NCBI RefSeq assembly: GCF_000381745.1
Contig: NZ_KB906984.1
Span: 30,157-94,156 of the forward strand
Source: Psychromonas ossibalaenae ATCC BAA-1528
Lineage (GTDB): Bacteria; Pseudomonadota; Gammaproteobacteria; Enterobacterales; Psychromonadaceae
Direction of reading: 5' to 3'
Length of the DNA stretch: 64,000 bases
Shown: piece after piece, positions 8,187 through 17,206 of the stretch
Layout: the number at the start of each line of letters is the position of its first letter
How positions within the stretch are numbered: the first letter of the stretch is position 1
The notes under the pieces: model-generated
Databases searched by the model: none
Told to the model about the DNA's origin: nothing
What the model saw: only the letters and a program-made list of their open reading frames with translations
Translations under genes and position numbers: made by a program

Positions 8187-9593
8187 ATGCTTAAAAAAAC
8201 GCACCTTGCTATATTCCTTTGCGCATCCTCATTGTTCAGTACAGCATCGAACGCTCTTGAAAAAGTGGATCTGCTGATAAAAAATGCAGCGGTACTGACC
8301 ATGAATGAAGATAAAACGATTTTTCAACAAGGTTTAGTAGCAGTCAAAGGTAATAAGATTATCGCCGTAACCAACGGTGAAGATATTAAAAATTACCAGG
8401 CAGAAACAATCATAGACGCCGATGGCGACATCGTGATGCCCGGCTTAATAAATACCCACACACATGCTTCCATGACTGTATTCCGCTCCCTGGCTGACGA
8501 TGTTCCAGACCGTCTGCACCGTTATATTTTTCCATTAGAAAAAAAACTGGTCTCCCGAGATATGGTACGTATCGGCGCACAGCTGGGTAACGTTGAGATG
8601 CTTAAAGGCGGAGTAACAACCTACGCTGATATGTATTACTTTGAAGATGAAGTAGCCAAAACCGTAGACAAAATAGGTATGCGCGCCGTATTAGGCGAAT
8701 CAGTGATCAAATTCCCGGTTGCCGATGCGGAGAATGCGCAGCAGGGTATTGATTATGCTCTTAATTTTATCAATGAATATAAAGATCATCCGCGTATTAC
8801 GCCGGCGTTTGCACCACATGCGACCTATACCAACAGCACTGAAACACTGCAGAAGATTACTAAGCTGTCACTGCAGCATGATGTGCCTGTTATGATCCAC
8901 CTTGCCGAATCAGAGCGTGAAAACCAGGTTATCGCAGAACGCAGCGGTGGTAAATCCCCTATCGCTTATATGGCGGAAATCGGCGCATTAACCCCCAATC
9001 TCATCGCAGCCCACGTGATCAATGCTGATGATAACGATATTGCACTGCTTAAAAAATATGATGTGGGCATTGCTCATAATATGAGTGCTAATATCAAATC
9101 GGCAAAAGGCGTGGCACCAATAATCAAGATGCAGGAACAGGGACTGCGTATCGGTCTCGGAACGGACGGCCCGATGTCAGGCAATACATTAAGCACCATT
9201 GATGAATTTAATCAGGTCGCCAAAGTCCATAAACTGGTGAATCAGGACCGCGCAGCTATGCCGCCGGTTGATGTGATTGAAATGGCAACCATAGGCTCTG
9301 CCCGTGCACTGCATATGGAAGACAAAATTGGATCGCTGGAAGTTGGAAAACTAGCCGATATCATTATTATCGATACAAAAGCACCGAATATGGTACCCGT
9401 TTATAATCCTTATTCCGCTTTAGTGTACTCAGCATACGCTGCAAATGTTAAGCACACGATTGTTGACGGAAAAGTGCTGATGCACCATCGAAAGATGTTA
9501 ACTGTTGATGAAGATGCGATCCGTAGTGAAGCACTGCAGTTTGCCGACAAAGTGCGTAAAACTGTCATAGAAAGCGGTGAAATCGTGCAGTAA
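8187..9593 (+). CDS. Secreted amidohydrolase of the MTA/SAH-deaminase (TrzN/SsnA) group
   Basis: 468 aa with a Sec signal peptide (cleavage near SNA, residue 23). The rest is an amidohydrolase barrel: the metal pair in NTHTHASM (His91, His93), a third His with Glu in IHLAESERE, a His in LIAAHVINA, and the Asp of LGTDGPMSGN. This pattern is that of the cytosolic deaminases acting on methylthioadenosine, S-adenosylhomocysteine, guanine or triazines. Export is unusual for that group. The neighbouring divergent gene encodes a periplasmic 5'-nucleotidase, so a plausible job is deaminating adenosine-like nucleosides in the periplasm. The substrate is inferred; the enzyme class is clear. Confidence 0.85.
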   Translation: MLKKTHLAIFLCASSLFSTASNALEKVDLLIKNAAVLTMNEDKTIFQQGLVAVKGNKIIAVTNGEDIKNYQAETIIDADGDIVMPGLINTHTHASMTVFRSLADDVPDRLHRYIFPLEKKLVSRDMVRIGAQLGNVEMLKGGVTTYADMYYFEDEVAKTVDKIGMRAVLGESVIKFPVADAENAQQGIDYALNFINEYKDHPRITPAFAPHATYTNSTETLQKITKLSLQHDVPVMIHLAESERENQVIAERSGGKSPIAYMAEIGALTPNLIAAHVINADDNDIALLKKYDVGIAHNMSANIKSAKGVAPIIKMQEQGLRIGLGTDGPMSGNTLSTIDEFNQVAKVHKLVNQDRAAMPPVDVIEMATIGSARALHMEDKIGSLEVGKLADIIIIDTKAPNMVPVYNPYSALVYSAYAANVKHTIVDGKVLMHHRKMLTVDEDAIRSEALQFADKVRKTVIESGEIVQ

Positions 9594-9771
9594 CAACTTC
9601 TCCTATCAAGTGCATAGCATAGGGACTTGCTCTGCTTTTTACCCTCATGATCAGGTTAAAGAAAAATGCATCTGTTTATTAACTCCAAAATGAGAATATC
9701 CTCCCTTATTTGAACTACTTATTGCCCGATAAACGCGCTACACTTTTTTAAAAAGAAAATAAGCAGGGCAC

Positions 9772-10033
9772 ATACCCGTTACCAATCGAAATGCAAAAAT
9801 CAGCAAGTAGAGAGGTAGGTAGATTCTAGGCATGAAGTTGAAGATCTAACGGGTTAAATCAATACTTCATAACAACGAAGATGCTTGCCTCTCTACTTGC
9901 CCTTTGGGGAGCACGCTCGAAAACCAGCTCTGCGTAACAACAATCGTAAAGGGAACACCATTCACTCATGTTGCACCTTGCACTGGTGTCCGAGCGTGCT
10001 CCTGATAAATGAATTTTGAATGATAACGGGTAT
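9772..10033. repeat. MITE-like palindromic repeat, copy A (262 bp)
   Basis: Terminal inverted repeats ATACCCGTTACCA and TGATAACGGGTAT match at 12 of 13 positions. Inside are two hairpins. The first pairs CAAGTAGAGAGG with CCTCTCTACTTG; the second pairs GGAGCACGCTCG with CGAGCGTGCTCC. Related copies lie at 17207 and 49341 with different but still complementary stem bases. It encodes no protein. Its right end stops 4 bases before the dgt start codon. Confidence 0.85.
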
Positions 10034-10037
10034 AAAT

Positions 10038-11405
10038 ATGAATTCAGAAAAAACACTGACAATTTCCAAGCAATGGCTGCTGCGTTTAGCCGAAGAGCCG
10101 GGAAAAACGCGCCGTCTGGATCAGCGTTCTCCTTTTCAGCGCGATAAAGCCCGAGTATTACACTCAGCCGCCTTCCGCCGTTTACAGTCAAAAACGCAGA
10201 TTCACAATAACGGTTTAAGCGATTTTTACCGTACGCGCCTTACCCACTCATTAGAAGTGGCGCAGATTGGGGCCGGGATCATTGCGCATCTGCAGCTGGT
10301 GCAGCCGCAGTTTAGCGCTCTGCTGCCCGGTAATAACCTTATTGAAACGATCTGTTTAAGTCACGATATAGGTCACCCGCCCTTCGGACACGGTGGTGAA
10401 ACTGCACTGAATTATATGATGATAAATCACGGTGGTTTTGAGGGTAACGGGCAGACATTCCGCATATTAACCCAGCTTGAACCCTACACTGAATTTAACG
10501 GTATGAACCTGACCCGGCGCAGCCTGCTGGGCATAGTAAAGTACCCGGTTTATCTAAGCGAAATCAGCGCACCTTATCCGCAGGATACCAGCCGTAATTT
10601 TCGCGAGCTGAAAACAGAAGAGTGGATGCCGGGAAAAGGGATTTATGATCATGATAAAACGCTGTTAGAAAATGTGCTCAGCCCCCTGTCGGAAAATGAT
10701 CGAAAATTATTCGGCAGAATGCGGCCTCAGGATAACAACCTGAAATTACATAAAAAATCTCGCTATAAATCAATCGACTGTTCAATTATGGAAATAGCCG
10801 ATGATATCGCCTACGGCGTACACGATCTAGAAGACGCCATTGCCATGGGCATTGTCAGCAAAACTCTATGGCAGGAAAAAGTCGCCACGCAGCTTGCTGA
10901 AATTAGCGGTTTCTGCCTGGTCGATCAGTTAACCGAGCTCACTAATAATCTCTTTTCACTGCAGCACTTTAAACGCAAAGATGCGATCGGCGCATTAGTT
11001 AACGCTTTAATCACCTCCATTGAAATTAAAAAAGTGAATGAGGATTTCAGCGATTCGCTTCTCGCCTATAACGCTTATCTTACGCCGGCAATGTTTAAAG
11101 TACTCGAAACTCTGAAAGGGTTTGTTCTAAATTACGTCATTAAAAGCCCGGATTTACAAGTGCTCGAATATCGCGGTCAGCTGATTGTGATGGAGCTGTT
11201 TGAAGCATTTAATGCCGGCCCGCTGCGTTTTTTACCCGAGCAGGCTAAGCTGCTTTGGCTGGCACAAAATGGTGATGTCTCTCGAGAAAAGCGGGTTATC
11301 GCAGATTATATTTCCAGCCTGACCGACAACCATGCTTTACGCTTACATGCCAGCTTATTCAGCAGCAGCCAGACTAGTCCAATGATTGGTCAGCACGGTT
11401 TTTAA
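10038..11405 (+). CDS. dgt: dGTP triphosphohydrolase (dGTPase)
   Basis: 455 aa, cytoplasmic HD-domain enzyme cleaving dGTP to deoxyguanosine and triphosphate. Motifs in order: RSPFQRDKARVLHSAAFRRL, TRLTHSLEV (His70), SHDIGHPPFGHGG (the HD pair at 109-110), and MEIADDIAYGVHDLEDA, all hallmarks of the Dgt family at about its usual length. The start codon is the ATG at 10038 rather than 10020, which lies inside the repeat; no strong Shine-Dalgarno is seen, only the repeat's end sequence. It is single-gene and closed by a hairpin terminator. Dgt proteins limit dGTP pools and some act against phage; nothing nearby supports a defence island. Confidence 0.93.
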   Translation: MNSEKTLTISKQWLLRLAEEPGKTRRLDQRSPFQRDKARVLHSAAFRRLQSKTQIHNNGLSDFYRTRLTHSLEVAQIGAGIIAHLQLVQPQFSALLPGNNLIETICLSHDIGHPPFGHGGETALNYMMINHGGFEGNGQTFRILTQLEPYTEFNGMNLTRRSLLGIVKYPVYLSEISAPYPQDTSRNFRELKTEEWMPGKGIYDHDKTLLENVLSPLSENDRKLFGRMRPQDNNLKLHKKSRYKSIDCSIMEIADDIAYGVHDLEDAIAMGIVSKTLWQEKVATQLAEISGFCLVDQLTELTNNLFSLQHFKRKDAIGALVNALITSIEIKKVNEDFSDSLLAYNAYLTPAMFKVLETLKGFVLNYVIKSPDLQVLEYRGQLIVMELFEAFNAGPLRFLPEQAKLLWLAQNGDVSREKRVIADYISSLTDNHALRLHASLFSSSQTSPMIGQHGF

Positions 11406-11412
11406 TATTATC

Positions 11413-11453
11413 CACAGGCCGGAAATTGTAACCCCTACAGTTTCTGGCCTGTG
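11413..11453. terminator. Hairpin between dgt and the convergent gene
   Basis: A 13-bp stem (CACAGGCCGGAAA with TTTCTGGCCTGTG, one mismatch or wobble) and a 15-nt loop sit 7 bases after the dgt stop codon. It probably serves both convergent units. The T-run is weak. Confidence 0.6.
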
Positions 11454-11475
11454 TTACATTCAACGATTAACAGCT

Positions 11476-11886
11476 TTATTCATTTTTACTTGTATAAACA
11501 GATAAAATTGGAAACTTGCTCACACCGAACGAAACCGTAATTGACTGTGTTTCATTGCCGGCAAAGTGCTGCTGGTAAGGTACAGGGGTACCACGATCAC
11601 CGTTGGCAAATAGAGCCATCAAGTGATTATGCACCAGTGTACGGCTTCCCGATGATAAATTCGTTAGCGTAATAACAGCCCAGCGCTCTCCCTGTTCATT
11701 ACTCATAAGCACGTAATTGTTTATTTCAAAATCCCCCTCTTTAGGATAAATATTCTGGTCGTTTGCAAAAGATAGATGGATATTGTCAGCAGCGGCACGG
11801 TCCACGGATAAAGCATCCATCTCAGCAGCTTGAACAGCAGATGAAAAAATTAAAACTACAACAGCGATAAATTTAAACACAAACAT
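11476..11886 (-). CDS. Small exported protein of unknown function
   Basis: 136 aa. The N-terminus is a signal peptide with cleavage after VQA (residue 20), so the product is periplasmic or secreted. The mature part looks like a single beta-rich domain (EINNYVLMSNEQGERWAVIT) with no catalytic motif I recognise. The first ATG lies only a base or two after AAGGA, so translation may start at the GTG two codons in (11880). It follows the large propeller-barrel gene on the same strand with a 45-bp gap, so the two are likely co-transcribed. Confidence 0.65.
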   Translation of the reverse strand: MFVFKFIAVVVLIFSSAVQAAEMDALSVDRAAADNIHLSFANDQNIYPKEGDFEINNYVLMSNEQGERWAVITLTNLSSGSRTLVHNHLMALFANGDRGTPVPYQQHFAGNETQSITVSFGVSKFPILSVYTSKNE

Positions 11887-11931
11887 TTCCTTATAAATTT
11901 TAGTTAAAAAAACGGCAGAACAAACGGATCT

Positions 11932-14784
11932 CTAAAAACCCACCTGCAGCTGCATATAACCCTGATATTTTCCGTATTTGTCATCAAGTCCTTTAGCAAG
12001 GCCGACGGTAACTGGCAGTGTTATGTTATAACCCAGCTTCAGCTCTGCTGTTAACTCGCCGCCGATACCGGTAAGCTGTTTGACATCCTGCCCGTCATGC
12101 CAGGCGGCACCAGAATCAACAAAAAGTTTTCCGGAAATATCACCTAAACCAACAGGAAACAACGACCAGTTGCGCTCAACACGTCCCAGCCAGCTGTTCA
12201 CTTCCAGACGCTGTACTACATAACGATCTCCCTGCTGCACAGACTCGTCATAACCTCTTAAAGCCTGGCTGTCACGTCCGAACAAAAGAGCTTCTTCAGC
12301 CGTTTTATAACCGCCCAGTTTGAATGCCTTCGCACCGCTGTCGGCATAACCGAAACCTAAGCGTGCTGTCAAAGTCGTTCTGCCGGGTAAATCTAAAGTT
12401 CCCAGCCACTGCGCCTGATATTTCTGACCGCTGTAATCGCCGCTGAACAACTCATTACTTTCCACAACAAGATCCGCATAATTCCCCCAGCCGGTACCGG
12501 GAACATTTAAGTAACCTTCACGATTATCAAAGGTCAGTGCCAGACCCGCTAAGGCCTCATCAGCGGCTCGATACTGACCAATACTGCTGAAGTTGGGCTC
12601 CTCTACCAGACTCTCTTTATCCAGGACCATACCAGCGTGCAGCCTAAGATTATCTTCCAGCGCAGTAAAAATATTACGCCGCTGCACAGTAACGATATCG
12701 TCCCGGGTTACACGATACTCTTTCCGGCCGTTTTCCGAGAAGCCGGTAAAACTATGGGAGCGCTGCGCGCTCACTAACCAGCGGTTATCGTACTGATAGT
12801 TCAGGTTATAAGCAGCAAGAGAGTTTTTAAAATCCCAGTCTGCCGCCGCCTGATAATTATGCCGTCCCAGCGCATCTGAACCGTTAAAAATGATCCCGGC
12901 TCTGCTGCTCATATCATCAAACGACAAAATAGGCAGCCAGGTACGCGGACGTAATGTTGACCAGGGGCTATAGGATTGAGGCTCTGATTTTTCGCTCTTT
13001 TCAAGCACCGCATCCGGATAATCATAACGGCCCTGATAACTGTCCACAGCAGAAACAGATAACGACTGAGGCTGTTCAATATGACGTAAAACATACCCGT
13101 CTGTGCTGTATGCCTGATAAACCAGGCCTAAACCGGGCTGCCACTGAGGCGCAAAAGCACCGCCTGTTTCGCGTGTCCATTGTGTGACGGTGCTGCTTTG
13201 CGGCTCCAGCAGATAAATATTATAAACACCGTCATAATCTGCACTAAAAGCAATACGTCCGTCGGGTAAAAAGACCGGACTGTTTTCCACCGCTTTACTG
13301 TCGGTCAAAGCCTGCCAGTGCAGATAATTCTTATCCGCGCGATTCAGTGTCAAACGTTCCAGGTTCCAGCCCTGATTCGGGCGTTTAACAGCGGCAGCCA
13401 GATAATAGCCGTCCGGCGAAACAGAAAATGCGCCCAGTACCAAGCCCTCTTCGCCCCGCCACAGTTGTGTTTGTTTCTCACCGGACTGCGCATCGATCAT
13501 CCACAGCTCGCTTAAGCCGTCAACTTTACGACTAGCAGCTAGCTGTTTACCGCCTGGCATCCAGGCGACCTTACGAAAACGCTGACGCTGCGTTAAACGC
13601 TTCCAGTTTCCATTCTGATAGACAAACAGATCATTTAATACACGTCCATCTGCATAACTTATCTGTCTAGAAGCGGCCAGGCCCCCGTTTGGATAAGAGG
13701 AGATAGAGGTAACCCCCTTACTGTTAACTATTGTCTGCCAGTCTGATGTTTTGTCTTCTTTTAGATTAAGCACAGCAATATCAGGCCGGTCTTCACCGTT
13801 ATTACGGTTAACCAGCAGGCCGTTACTACCGGCAGCCGTTACCTGCAGAAACACGTTTTTCTGTAAATCATTACCGACGACAGCCTGCTGCTCAAGACTG
13901 TTAATCTGCTCCGCAAAACGCTTGTTTAAATAACTCTGATAGTCGGACCATAATACTAAAAAGTCTTTACCAAAAACCTGCTTAGCGGATTTGTTAAGTA
14001 AAAAGTAGGGTAATAGTTTGCGGCTGTAATTCTGTAAAAATAGCTGCAGCTTATCTTCGCCGTAAGTATCGGCAAGATACTCAATAAAATAAGCGCCATA
14101 AAGATAAGGAGAGCCGAGCGGCCACTCCCGAGATGCGACAGCAACCTGCTGCAGATCTTTTAATTGTTCACCGGATACCTGCATACGCATCTTCATCGCA
14201 TAATTAGATCCCTGCAGACGGCCGTAACCTAACTCTTTATTGGTTTCCAGATAAACAGCCAGCCCTTCGAGCAGCAGGGAAGGTGTCAATGCATGCGGAA
14301 ATAAAAACATATTGCGCCCGAATACATTACGCAGTGCGCTGACCGCGCCGCCGGACAGTTCCATATGCATAATATGGACATACTCATGGCGAATGAGCAT
14401 ATGCATCCATTCATCATTGGCTTCCAGATCATTGACATCTTCTGGCGGACTCATAATCAGCCGGATCTGCGCAAACGGCATCGGTGTCGCCCAGCCGTTG
14501 GAAAAATCATAATCATCAACCAGTACGATTTCAGTGCGATCCACAGGCGCCTTTTCAAAAAACGGCAGCAGCTCACTGTGCACACGTTCGGCAATATCTA
14601 ATGCTCTGGCTGCATTAAGCTGATGGCCGTCTAAAAAACTAATAGTAAAATGCGCTGACTGCTGACTAAGCCAGACCTGTTCCTGCTGATCCCAGGCCAC
14701 CGGGTTCGCCGTAACCGCTGGTGCCGACAAGCACAGGCCGGATAAAGCAGCGGTCAGTATCCAGGAAGATTTATTCTTTATCAT
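11932..14784 (-). CDS. Outer-membrane protein with HEXXH peptidase-like, beta-propeller and beta-barrel domains
   Basis: 950 aa with a signal peptide (cleavage near VTA, residue 26). Residues about 40-280 resemble the peptidase-MA/gluzincin fold: HEYVH at 133-137 supplies the zinc motif and EGLAVYLE at 173-180 the usual third ligand. Residues about 300-590 hold repeated blades such as LSPDG-type turns (SVSPDGYYLAAA, FLPDGRIAFSADYDG), as in TolB/PD40 propellers. From about 640 to the end is a D15/BamA-type barrel finishing in LQVGF, the terminal aromatic signal of outer-membrane proteins. The start has AAGGGA upstream. The family is seen in Vibrio and Shewanella relatives but its function is not established; a surface or periplasmic protease or a secretion role is a guess. 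Confidence 0.75.
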   Translation of the reverse strand: MIKNKSSWILTAALSGLCLSAPAVTANPVAWDQQEQVWLSQQSAHFTISFLDGHQLNAARALDIAERVHSELLPFFEKAPVDRTEIVLVDDYDFSNGWATPMPFAQIRLIMSPPEDVNDLEANDEWMHMLIRHEYVHIMHMELSGGAVSALRNVFGRNMFLFPHALTPSLLLEGLAVYLETNKELGYGRLQGSNYAMKMRMQVSGEQLKDLQQVAVASREWPLGSPYLYGAYFIEYLADTYGEDKLQLFLQNYSRKLLPYFLLNKSAKQVFGKDFLVLWSDYQSYLNKRFAEQINSLEQQAVVGNDLQKNVFLQVTAAGSNGLLVNRNNGEDRPDIAVLNLKEDKTSDWQTIVNSKGVTSISSYPNGGLAASRQISYADGRVLNDLFVYQNGNWKRLTQRQRFRKVAWMPGGKQLAASRKVDGLSELWMIDAQSGEKQTQLWRGEEGLVLGAFSVSPDGYYLAAAVKRPNQGWNLERLTLNRADKNYLHWQALTDSKAVENSPVFLPDGRIAFSADYDGVYNIYLLEPQSSTVTQWTRETGGAFAPQWQPGLGLVYQAYSTDGYVLRHIEQPQSLSVSAVDSYQGRYDYPDAVLEKSEKSEPQSYSPWSTLRPRTWLPILSFDDMSSRAGIIFNGSDALGRHNYQAAADWDFKNSLAAYNLNYQYDNRWLVSAQRSHSFTGFSENGRKEYRVTRDDIVTVQRRNIFTALEDNLRLHAGMVLDKESLVEEPNFSSIGQYRAADEALAGLALTFDNREGYLNVPGTGWGNYADLVVESNELFSGDYSGQKYQAQWLGTLDLPGRTTLTARLGFGYADSGAKAFKLGGYKTAEEALLFGRDSQALRGYDESVQQGDRYVVQRLEVNSWLGRVERNWSLFPVGLGDISGKLFVDSGAAWHDGQDVKQLTGIGGELTAELKLGYNITLPVTVGLAKGLDDKYGKYQGYMQLQVGF

Positions 14785-14876
14785 GTTAGTCCCTTAATTT
14801 TACTCTGATTTATACCTGTTAGATTACTCTGCTGAATATTTTCTGCTGTATGGAAATGTACGGAAAGCGCATAAAA

Positions 14877-15644
14877 TTAACATTTAGCCTGTTGTGCTAA
14901 CATAGCCGCTAACATAGCGGCCTGCAGCTGAACAGGCGCATCGGCAAGCAGGCGGCAGATATTTTCATCCACCAGTTTTTTAGACAGATTAGTAAAAGCC
15001 CGGATCATCTCAATAGAGGCAGGTTTAGGCAGTGCAGCTGCAATAATACAGCGCACCGGTCCTCGTGGTGAATGCCAGTCCAGCGGCTCAGGTAGCGAGG
15101 TTAATATAATCGAGGGAACAGTCACGAGTTCCGTCATAATATGCGGCAGCGCAACCTGCGGGCCCATCACGGTAGCAGCATGCTTTTCTCTGTTCAGAAA
15201 AAGAGAACAAAGGGTGTGGCTGTCGGCAGGCGTTTGAATAGATGCCGCAATTTGATTCAACAGTTCAGACTTATCTAACCTTTGCAGCGACTTTAAATCA
15301 GATGCACTTAAAATATGAAAGTGGCATTCAAGTCCAGAACTGCGCACAAAATTAAAATCTTGATCCGACTGAAATATTTTAAAATGTTCACTAATATAAT
15401 CCAGCAGCACTAAGTGCGCTAATTCAGCATCCATTCCCTCGATAAATAACAAGCAGAAATCATCCGGTTTATTACCTGCCGCCATCACTTTAAGACTGTT
15501 TTCAAGCGGTACACGGCAGCATTGTGAGACATTAAATAAAGATACTGACGCATGAAAATAGCCGCACAGTTTGCGCAGTTTTTCCGCCTGCCAGCTTTCC
15601 AGCCCGTTAATACCGAGATAAAAAGCCGCACGCCGGATCAGCAT
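14877..15644 (-). CDS. PTS EIIA (fructose family) with an N-terminal degenerate HPr domain
   Basis: 255 aa. Residues 1-90 align with an HPr domain: GINGLESWQAEKLRKLCGYF corresponds to NGIHARPASHLEKVCKQF of the fused HPr-EI-EIIA in this window. The phosphorylatable His is replaced by Glu16 and the following Arg-Pro is lost. Residues about 140-255 are an EIIA-Fru domain with its active His168 in VALPHIM. The enzyme should therefore accept phosphate on EIIA only from a separate HPr, while the dead HPr part may be a docking or regulatory module. Its start overlaps the end of the upstream EIIB gene (15638), so the two are translationally coupled. Confidence 0.8.
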   Translation of the reverse strand: MLIRRAAFYLGINGLESWQAEKLRKLCGYFHASVSLFNVSQCCRVPLENSLKVMAAGNKPDDFCLLFIEGMDAELAHLVLLDYISEHFKIFQSDQDFNFVRSSGLECHFHILSASDLKSLQRLDKSELLNQIAASIQTPADSHTLCSLFLNREKHAATVMGPQVALPHIMTELVTVPSIILTSLPEPLDWHSPRGPVRCIIAAALPKPASIEMIRAFTNLSKKLVDENICRLLADAPVQLQAAMLAAMLAQQAKC

Positions 15645-15946
15645 AACTGCAGGCAGTCTTGTAATACTTGATCAGCGTCGGTAAGCGCAGACTCAATACT
15701 GGCTGTGCTGATGGGTATTCCGTGAAAGCGCGCCGTATGCTCAATCTCGATATCAGAAACAATCAGTACCAGATCCGCCTGAGCAATATCCTGCGGGCTT
15801 AACTGATTCTCTATTCCCATTGCCCCCTGCGTTTCCACGCGAATATGGATACCGAGTTTCTGTGCGCCTTTTCTGAGCAGATCGGCAGCCATGTAGGTAT
15901 GCGCAATGCCCGTAGGACAAGCTGTTACCGCTACTATATTTTTCAT
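15638..15946 (-). CDS. PTS fructose-family EIIB subunit
   Basis: 102 aa, a single EIIB-Fru domain. The active cysteine is Cys10 in VTACPTGIAHTYMAA; VETQGAMGIEN is the usual second conserved loop. It carries phosphate from EIIA to the sugar bound by EIIC. The start has AGGAAA upstream. No EIIC is in this operon, so it must work with the EIIC of the divergent EIIABC gene or the EIIC at 26864. It is much closer in sequence to the EIIB at 55957 than to that at 27941, suggesting the two loci share a recent duplication or common substrate. Confidence 0.88.
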   Translation of the reverse strand: MKNIVAVTACPTGIAHTYMAADLLRKGAQKLGIHIRVETQGAMGIENQLSPQDIAQADLVLIVSDIEIEHTARFHGIPISTASIESALTDADQVLQDCLQLC

Positions 15947-15999
15947 TTTATTTTCCTAAAATTTCATTAAAACAACAGCTCCTGCTAACAAGCTAAAAG

Positions 16000-16884
16000 C
16001 TATTTCAAACTTAAACGGTATTCACTCGGCGTTTTTCCTGTGCGGGTTTTAAATACCCGGCAGAAATAGTTTACATCCTGAAAACCACAGCGAACCGCCA
16101 CTTCATGCAGACGGAAAGGATATTTACTAAGCATAAATTTTGCACGCTCCAGACGTACCCATATAATATAATCACTTAAACGCATATGCCCCTGTTTACG
16201 AAACAAGCGGGAAAGGTGATTAGCAGACATATTAAAACGTGCTGCTATACTGTCGCGGCTGATTGCACGATGAAAATTTTCCTGAATATAGATACAGATG
16301 CTCTGGTAAGTATCCTCACTTCTACTTTTAATATTGGCAGCAGAGGCAAAAGCCATGCTTCTACTGTAGGTCAGCAGTGACAGTAACAGATGATTGTCCA
16401 TGGGATGTTTAACCGGTTCTCCCGCCAGGCTGTTCAAAGCAGATAAGATCCCGTCTATTGCATGCCCGGTCCGGGCCGTAATACTGAATTTCTGTACATC
16501 ATAAAACTGTGTATCGCCCTTGTTTTTACTGACTAAACTAAAACCCAGCTGACGTTTACCAAAAAGCAGACTTAACACCGAGCAGGTCGTATCCCAGTCC
16601 GGTTTATTCCAGCTGTTGGGAGGAATAAAAAGCGCATCTCCCACACATAAATCGACCTCAGTAATACCGGTTTCCGGATCATCTAACTGATTACGGTACA
16701 TACCGGAAATCACGATCTCCAGACGGGGGAAATTCACCTGATAACTGAACGGCGGCGGATCGTGTTTATCCGTTGCAAACCAGATGTTCTGGATACTTTC
16801 CTTTTCGCTGATAACACTTTCTAACAGATCCGTGAAAATAATGGAGTCGGCATTCACAACTTTTACCTGCTGAATAAATTTCAC
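16000..16884 (-). CDS. AraC-family transcriptional regulator (PTS locus 1)
   Basis: About 294 aa. The N-terminal half is a cupin-like sensing domain (YQVNFPRLEIVISG), and the C-terminal 100 residues are the double helix-turn-helix of AraC/XylS (MSANHLSRLFRKQGH, then HEVAVRCGFQDVNYFCRVFK and TGKTPSEYR). It is a close paralogue of the regulator at 28667, aligning from FTDLLESV with FADLLDNA. The start is uncertain: the frame opens at GTG 16884, but a second GTG at 16857 is better placed against the paralogue and has AGG upstream. It is divergent from the EIIABC gene with a 626-bp region containing a CRP site, and likely controls that PTS locus. Confidence 0.85.
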   Translation of the reverse strand: MKFIQQVKVVNADSIIFTDLLESVISEKESIQNIWFATDKHDPPPFSYQVNFPRLEIVISGMYRNQLDDPETGITEVDLCVGDALFIPPNSWNKPDWDTTCSVLSLLFGKRQLGFSLVSKNKGDTQFYDVQKFSITARTGHAIDGILSALNSLAGEPVKHPMDNHLLLSLLTYSRSMAFASAANIKSRSEDTYQSICIYIQENFHRAISRDSIAARFNMSANHLSRLFRKQGHMRLSDYIIWVRLERAKFMLSKYPFRLHEVAVRCGFQDVNYFCRVFKTRTGKTPSEYRLSLK

Positions 16885-16915
16885 TGCATCTTAGCCTAAG
16901 GCGCCCGGGGAGCAC

Positions 16916-16931
16916 TGTGACCTAGTTCACA
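16916..16931. promoter_or_regulatory. Perfect CRP (cAMP receptor) site
   Basis: TGTGACCTAGTTCACA matches the TGTGA-N6-TCACA consensus at all 10 defined positions. It lies 32 bp upstream of the araC-type gene and about 580 bp before the EIIABC start, so catabolite control of the regulator is most likely. Confidence 0.75.
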
Positions 16932-17206
16932 GTAACTATTCAACATGGACGTTTTTTGCACTTTAAAGACAACACCAGTCCAACTAAATTCTTTTAATAA
17001 CCCACGAATGTTTATTCGCCGTTTCACTGACAGTCACAAACCGGCAAAACAAAACCTTTAAAATCAATCAGATAAAACACAAACACAAACAAAATCAATG
17101 AGTTAATGAAAACACAACGAAGATCACACTATTATATTGGCGTTACAATAATCCAGCAAATGCTTACTGGCTCCACTACTAAAAACAGCTTACTTCTCCG
17201 ATACTA

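Noticed and set aside
9859..10191. 110-codon minus-strand frame across repeat A and the start of dgt.
   Set aside because: It reads through a palindromic repeat and into dgt; the composition reflects those features.
10038..11405. dgt as part of an anti-phage defence island.
   Set aside because: No restriction, toxin, abortive-infection or phage genes lie nearby; a housekeeping nucleotide-pool role is enough.
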